This document shows positions 45,691 to 49,505 of a DNA stretch of 49,505 bases, piece after piece (position 1 is the stretch's first letter; every line of letters starts with the position of its first letter). A program made the position numbers and the translations under genes. Origin of the DNA: HGM11525 sp036307445. GTDB lineage: Bacteria; Bacillota; Clostridia; UBA1381. The notes under the pieces are model-generated. The model searched no databases and was not told where the DNA came from. It saw nothing but the letters and a program-made list of their open reading frames with translations. The stretch covers positions 1-49,505 of the forward strand of contig JAXJXP010000040.1 in assembly GCA_036307445.1 (NCBI GenBank), written 5' to 3'.

Positions 45691-45850
45691 CACATTTATC
45701 CTCCTTAACTCCTGCGAGGTACTCGCACATAGTAAGGCTCAATTCCGGAAAAAGAGTACCGCATTCAAGCGCTCTCTCCGGCGGAAATGTGTTAAATGTT
45801 GTCTGCGGAGGCACGTATGCGTACCCCACTACACCTTCTATATTACACAT
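45683..45850 (-). CDS. cotJA: spore coat-associated protein CotJA
   Basis: 55 residues, ATG at 45850-45848 with AGGAGAAA ahead, TAA at 45685-45683. It reads MCNIEGVVGYAYVPPQTTFN, then TFPPERALECGTLFPELSL and a Cys-containing tail. The YVPPQ start and the ALECGTLFPEL motif are typical of CotJA. It is needed with CotJC for coat assembly in Bacillus. It is the first gene of the cotJABC operon; its promoter, expected to be sigma-E type, was not identified. Confidence 0.92.
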   Translation of the reverse strand: MCNIEGVVGYAYVPPQTTFNTFPPERALECGTLFPELSLTMCEYLAGVKEDKCDD

Positions 45851-45881
45851 ACTGATTTCTCCTATCTAAATATATAATGCA

Positions 45882-45913
45882 AAAGCAGGCAGAATTTTTT
45901 ATCCGCCTGCTTT
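45882..45913 (-). terminator. terminator of gatCAB
   Basis: AAAGCAGGC (45882-45890) pairs with GCCTGCTTT (45905-45913), 9-bp stem with a 14-base loop; on the minus strand a short T-run follows. It lies 17 bases after the gatB stop. Confidence 0.7.
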
Positions 45914-45929
45914 ATAATATTCAATATTT

Positions 45930-47360
45930 TTAATTATTGTGATTACCTGTAATTTTCTCAATTAAAATCCCTCTTGCCAATTTCATATTTGTACCCTTAC
46001 CTGCAAGACGAATAATCTGCCCCATCAAAAATCCTATAATTTTTTCGTTACCGTTCCGATAGCTTTCGACACCTTCAGCATTCTCTGCAATAACCTTGTC
46101 TACCACTCTTTCCAGTTCGTCTGTATCATTAGACATTATAAGATTATGCTCTTTTGCAATCTTTGCCGCACTCTCGCCCGTTTCAAACATCATAGCAAGA
46201 ATATCTCTTGCTGCATTTTTCGAAACAAACCCATCATCGCTCATTTTAGCCAGTTGGGATAACATTTCCGGAGTAAACTTAAGTCCGGACGCGGTTTTTC
46301 CGCTATCGTTCAGGCAACGGTTAAGCTCCACAAGCATCAAATTCGAAATCTGCTTATAGCTCGGATAAAAACTTACCGTTTTATCATAGAAATCAGAAAA
46401 ATCCTTATCAAGAATAATCAGTCTTGCATCATCCTCCGGCAGTCCGTAATCCTTAGTATAACGTTCAAAACGCACATCCGGCATTTCGGGCATTTTTGCT
46501 TTTATTTCAGCCAAGCTGTCATCAGAGATAAACACCGGCGGGATATCTGGTTCAGGGAAATAACGGTAATCGTGAGCTTCCTCTTTTGACCTAAGTGAAG
46601 CTGTTTCGCCAGTTTTATCATCAAAACGTCGTGTTTCCTGAGCAACCTTCCCCCCACGTTCTAATATCTTCGACTGTCTTGTAATTTCATACTCAATCGC
46701 ACGCCCGATTGCACGTACCGAGTTTAGATTTTTAATCTCCGCACGTGTTCCGAACTCCGTCGAATTCTCCGGCGTTACCGAAATATTTACGTCTACTCTT
46801 AAAGACCCTTGCTCCATACGGGCATCGCATACATCTGCATATTTAAGCCGTCGGGCAATCTCCTCAACAAATGCCTGCACCTCTTCTACCCTTCTGAAAT
46901 CAGGCTCTGTTACAATCTCTATAAGCGGTACTCCGCAACGGTTATAATCCGCCATAGAAATACCCTCTGCACCATCGTGAATAAGCTTACCGGCATCTTC
47001 TTCTATATGAATTCTGTTTATCCGTATATCCTTACCGCAGACACGCACTTTACCTTCGGTACATATGGGATGCTGAAACTGTGTAATCTGATATGCCTTA
47101 GGTAAATCAGGATAGAAATAGTTTTTACGGTCAAAGGTACTGTAATTATTAACTGTACATCCAAGCGCAAAGCCTGCCTTTATCGCAAGCTCGACAGCAT
47201 CTTTGTTTACAACCGGCAAAGTCCCCGGCATACCCGAGCAAATCGGACATACACGGTCATTTTGTCTGCCACCGAACTCGTTGGCGCAACTGCAAAAAAC
47301 CTTTGATTTGGTCAGGAGTTCTGCATGTATTTCAAGACCTATAACAGGAATATATTTCAT
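45930..47360 (-). CDS. gatB: Asp-tRNA(Asn)/Glu-tRNA(Gln) amidotransferase subunit B
   Basis: 476 residues. The start YIPVIGLEIHAELLTKSKVF, the zinc cysteines in CSCANEFGG and CPICSGMPGTLPV, KNYFYPDLPKAYQITQF and the YqeY-like tail (IGFLMGQIIRLAGKG) are all standard. GatB activates the misacylated tRNA by phosphorylation and passes it to the ammonia channel of GatA. AAAGGAATAAGG precedes the ATG, which overlaps the gatA stop. Length is normal. Confidence 0.97.
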   Translation of the reverse strand: MKYIPVIGLEIHAELLTKSKVFCSCANEFGGRQNDRVCPICSGMPGTLPVVNKDAVELAIKAGFALGCTVNNYSTFDRKNYFYPDLPKAYQITQFQHPICTEGKVRVCGKDIRINRIHIEEDAGKLIHDGAEGISMADYNRCGVPLIEIVTEPDFRRVEEVQAFVEEIARRLKYADVCDARMEQGSLRVDVNISVTPENSTEFGTRAEIKNLNSVRAIGRAIEYEITRQSKILERGGKVAQETRRFDDKTGETASLRSKEEAHDYRYFPEPDIPPVFISDDSLAEIKAKMPEMPDVRFERYTKDYGLPEDDARLIILDKDFSDFYDKTVSFYPSYKQISNLMLVELNRCLNDSGKTASGLKFTPEMLSQLAKMSDDGFVSKNAARDILAMMFETGESAAKIAKEHNLIMSNDTDELERVVDKVIAENAEGVESYRNGNEKIIGFLMGQIIRLAGKGTNMKLARGILIEKITGNHNN

Positions 47361-48805
47361 TTTTCCTTATTCCTTTCTTTTGGCTGTTTTCTGTCAAATG
47401 CTTTCTCATACACATTGCAAATAGCCACCAAATTTGCCTCATCAAAAGCCCTTCCGACAAGGCTCATACCAATCGGCATACCGTCCTTATCATATCCGCA
47501 CGGGGTGGAAATAGCAGGAAGCCCTGCAATATTTGCTGTAACGGTACAAATATCCGACAGGTACATTCTGACAGGGGCTTTCTCCTGTTGTCCAATTCTA
47601 TATGCAGACGTCGGTGCCGTAGGCGTCAGTATGACATTACATTTTTCAAAAATCGAGTCATATTCCGCTATGATTTGCGTCCTTATTCGGTTTGCATTGT
47701 TATAGTAAGCATCGTAATATCCGCTTGAAAGTGCATAGTTTCCAAGCAGTATTCTTCTTTTAACCTCATCGCCAAAGCCTTCACTCCTTGTCCTTTTTAT
47801 AAGCTCGTCGTAGGTATCACCGACTCCACGGTGTCCGTATTTGATGCCATCAAATCGCGAAAGATTGGACGCTGCCTCAGCCGAGGATATAAGATAATAT
47901 GCCGAAACTGCATATTTGAGGCTTGGCATAGATACTTCTACCATCTCGCAACCGACATCCTTGTAAAACTCTGCCGATTTCATTACCGCAAGCTTTACCT
48001 CATCAGAAATACCTTCACCAAAAAACTCCTTTGGAATACCAATTTTCTTCCCCTTGAGGCTCATACCGATAAATTCTGTATAGTTGCCCTTTGCTTTATG
48101 TGAGCTTGTAGCATCTTTTTCGTCCCTTCCGCATATCACGTCAAGAACAATCGCACAGTCTTCAGCAGATACAGCACATACACCAATCTGGTCAAAACTT
48201 GATGCAAATGCAATAAGACCATAGCGTGAAACCGCTCCATATGTGGGTTTTAACCCGGTAACTCCACAGAAAGCTGCCGGTTGTCTGACCGAGCCGCCCG
48301 TATCACTTCCCAAAGCCGCCACACACAAATCTGCTGCAACAGAAGCCGCCGCACCACCCGACGAACCGCCTGCAACTCGTGTTAAATTATAAGGATTTTT
48401 TACACCGCCAAAATATGATGTCTGCGAGCTGCCTCCCATTGCAAACTCGTCCATATTGGTTTTCCCAAGCATCACCGCTCCGCTTTTCTCTATTTTATCA
48501 ACAACTGTCGCATTATAAACAGGGACAAAGTCCTCGAGCATTTTTGATGCACAGGTTGTTCTTATACCTTGGGTGCATATATTGTCCTTTATTGAAAGAG
48601 GTATCCCGGTAAGTAATTCCGCATCTCCGGATAATATTTTCTTCTGAGCATATTCAGCATCTTTTAAAGCTTTTTCAGCAGAAACGGTTATATAGCTGTT
48701 AATTTCCTTATCGCACTTTTCTATTTTGTCGAGGTAGCTTTTCGTAAGCTCAACCACACCTATTTCACCATTTCTAAGCTTTAATTGCAATTCTCTTATA
48801 GTCAT
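47357..48805 (-). CDS. gatA: Asp/Glu-tRNA amidotransferase subunit A
   Basis: 482 residues from the ATG at 48805 (AAGGGG 8 bases ahead; a GTG at 48814 is possible but worse). The amidase signature is complete: catalytic lysine in GIPLSIKDN, the cis-serine in RVAGGSSGGAAASVAA and the nucleophile serine in GSDTGGSVRQPAAFCG. It releases ammonia from glutamine or asparagine for transamidation by GatB. Co-oriented with gatC (18 bases) and gatB (overlap). Confidence 0.97.
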   Translation of the reverse strand: MTIRELQLKLRNGEIGVVELTKSYLDKIEKCDKEINSYITVSAEKALKDAEYAQKKILSGDAELLTGIPLSIKDNICTQGIRTTCASKMLEDFVPVYNATVVDKIEKSGAVMLGKTNMDEFAMGGSSQTSYFGGVKNPYNLTRVAGGSSGGAAASVAADLCVAALGSDTGGSVRQPAAFCGVTGLKPTYGAVSRYGLIAFASSFDQIGVCAVSAEDCAIVLDVICGRDEKDATSSHKAKGNYTEFIGMSLKGKKIGIPKEFFGEGISDEVKLAVMKSAEFYKDVGCEMVEVSMPSLKYAVSAYYLISSAEAASNLSRFDGIKYGHRGVGDTYDELIKRTRSEGFGDEVKRRILLGNYALSSGYYDAYYNNANRIRTQIIAEYDSIFEKCNVILTPTAPTSAYRIGQQEKAPVRMYLSDICTVTANIAGLPAISTPCGYDKDGMPIGMSLVGRAFDEANLVAICNVYEKAFDRKQPKERNKEK

Positions 48806-48823
48806 AATTCTCACCCCTTCGTC

Positions 48824-49102
48824 TTATACCACCTTTGGAACGGTAAAAGCACCATTCTTTACAGCCTTTGCATTTGCAATGATTTCAGCCGTCTTAAGCG
48901 ATTTAGTCGGTACATCAGCCCTTATATTATCATAATTAACCGCCGGAAGAGTATATGTTTCTAACGAAGAATCTATTCCCTTTACCGCATCCATCAATGC
49001 AACTATATCGGACATTTCAGCAGTTAGTCTTTCAAGCTCTCTTTCCGAAAATTCCAGCTTTGAAAGCTCTGCAAGATATTTTGTAAGCTTTTTTTCAAAC
49101 AT
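48824..49102 (-). CDS. gatC: Asp/Glu-tRNA amidotransferase subunit C
   Basis: 92 residues from the ATG at 49102; a GTG at 49120 is the alternative. The family features are a helical start (KKLTKYLAELSKLEFSEREL), the DIVALMDAVKGID centre and the extended tail with LPAVNYDNIRADVP wrapping GatA. The ribosome site (AAGAAGTG) is modest. It is the first gene of gatCAB, driven by the promoter at 49144-49172. Confidence 0.93.
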   Translation of the reverse strand: MFEKKLTKYLAELSKLEFSERELERLTAEMSDIVALMDAVKGIDSSLETYTLPAVNYDNIRADVPTKSLKTAEIIANAKAVKNGAFTVPKVV

Positions 49103-49143
49103 TATTTTCACTTCTTTCACATATTTACCTGTCTTTGCATAAT

Positions 49144-49172
49144 ATTTTACTGCAAGATTTTTTATCTTTCAA
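49144..49172 (-). promoter_or_regulatory. promoter of gatCAB
   Basis: Minus strand: TTGAAA (49172-49167), a 17-base spacer, TAAAAT (49149-49144), 42 bases ahead of the gatC ATG. Confidence 0.65.
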
Positions 49173-49276
49173 TAAGAAAAAATTTTTTTCTTTTCAAAAT
49201 AATATTTTCTTTCCGATTGCACAAAAATATAAACAAATCCACAAAAATATTTTTACAAAAAATTTTAAAAAAAGTA

Positions 49277-49305
49277 TTGACAAATACATATTTCACTGCT
49301 ATAAT
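49277..49305 (+). promoter_or_regulatory. consensus promoter of the tRNA-Val/tRNA-Asp genes
   Basis: TTGACA (49277-49282), a 17-base spacer, TATAAT (49300-49305), about 41 bases ahead of the first tRNA. It is divergent from the gatCAB promoter; about 100 AT-rich bases lie between. Confidence 0.9.
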
Positions 49306-49345
49306 AATTGATGTTGTCGCTCAACAAAGAGTGAATATGGTATAT

Positions 49346-49421
49346 GGGAGTTTAGCTCAGCTGGGAGAGCGTCTGCCTTACAAGCAGGATGTCACAGGTT
49401 CGAGCCCTGTAACTCCCACCA
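49346..49421 (+). tRNA. tRNA-Val (anticodon TAC)
   Basis: Full cloverleaf in 76 bases with encoded CCA. The acceptor stem GGGAGTT pairs with AACTCCC; the anticodon loop TTACAAG carries TAC; the T-arm is CAGGTTCGAGCCCTG. It is the first gene after the promoter at 49277-49305. Confidence 0.97.
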
Positions 49422-49426
49422 TATAT

Positions 49427-49503
49427 GGCCCGGTAGTTCAGTTGGTTAGAACGCCAGCCTGTCACGCTGGAGGTCGTGGGTTCGAGCCCCATCCGGGTCG
49501 CCA
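49427..49503 (+). tRNA. tRNA-Asp (anticodon GTC)
   Basis: 77 bases with encoded CCA. The acceptor strands are GGCCCGG and CCGGGTC; the anticodon loop CTGTCAC carries GTC; the discriminator is G and the T-loop TTCGAGC. It begins 5 bases after tRNA-Val, so both are in one transcript that continues past the window edge. Confidence 0.97.
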
Positions 49504-49505
49504 AA

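Overview
The window looks like a chromosome piece from an anaerobic, low-GC, spore-forming Clostridia, most likely a gut Oscillospiraceae/Ruminococcaceae relative. The lineage is inferred, not measured. The evidence is a trimeric electron-bifurcating [FeFe] hydrogenase, GTP-type PEPCK, GatCAB, the spore-coat set CotJA/JB/JC, class II aldolase, the short LeuC/LeuD type, and AGGAGG ribosome binding sites with TTGACA/TATAAT promoters.

Bases 1 to about 14,304 are the immunity, recombination and replication end of a prophage (or prophage-like element) that continues beyond the left edge. Reading leftwards on the minus strand from a Cro-like regulator come an Xis-like protein, small Cys-rich proteins, a RecT-type annealase with a YqaJ-type exonuclease, an SF2 helicase, HNHc nuclease, SSB, a DUF4373 replication protein, RusA, a LysM membrane protein, a PAPS-reductase-like enzyme, RHH, ASCH, HNH and HTH proteins, and a glycine-rich protein coded by a 180-bp hexanucleotide array. 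Rightwards lie a CI-like repressor with a long structured leader, a membrane-anchored ImmA-like peptidase, two membrane proteins of unknown role and a tyrosine integrase. The element ends in a displaced tRNA 3' end (attachment site) followed by a duplicated 97-bp segment.

Bases 14,761-25,171 hold YitT and PspC proteins and a ten-gene minus-strand hydrogenase cluster. From 24,240 leftwards it reads DRTGG, RsbW-like ATPase, HydS-like [FeFe] hydrogenase, DRTGG, PHP, HydC, GHKL ATPase, HndB ferredoxin, HydB, HydA, ended by a strong hairpin. The first five and the GHKL ATPase look like a sensing/regulatory module coupled to the bifurcating enzyme. Next come noc and rsmG.

Bases 26,125-36,314 carry mostly plus-strand housekeeping genes: XRE regulator, PHP phosphoesterase, GIY-YIG protein, LrgAB, 8-oxoguanine glycosylase, zinc-ribbon protein, aldolase and PEPCK. 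Between the last two sits a minus-strand operon (lipoprotein, CpsC, CpsD tyrosine kinase) and a DUF6062 gene.

Bases 36,325-49,503 hold leuCDB, a protein of unknown function, a self-controlled S24 repressor with two palindromic operators, a 34-residue Cys-rich membrane peptide, a MATE exporter, a Cys-cluster (FliB/YkgJ) protein, an unknown protein, cotJABC, gatCAB, and divergent genes for tRNA-Val and tRNA-Asp. Several genes lack a usual start codon but have a good Shine-Dalgarno in front of ATT, ATA or ATC. One gene appears to be transcribed as a leaderless mRNA.
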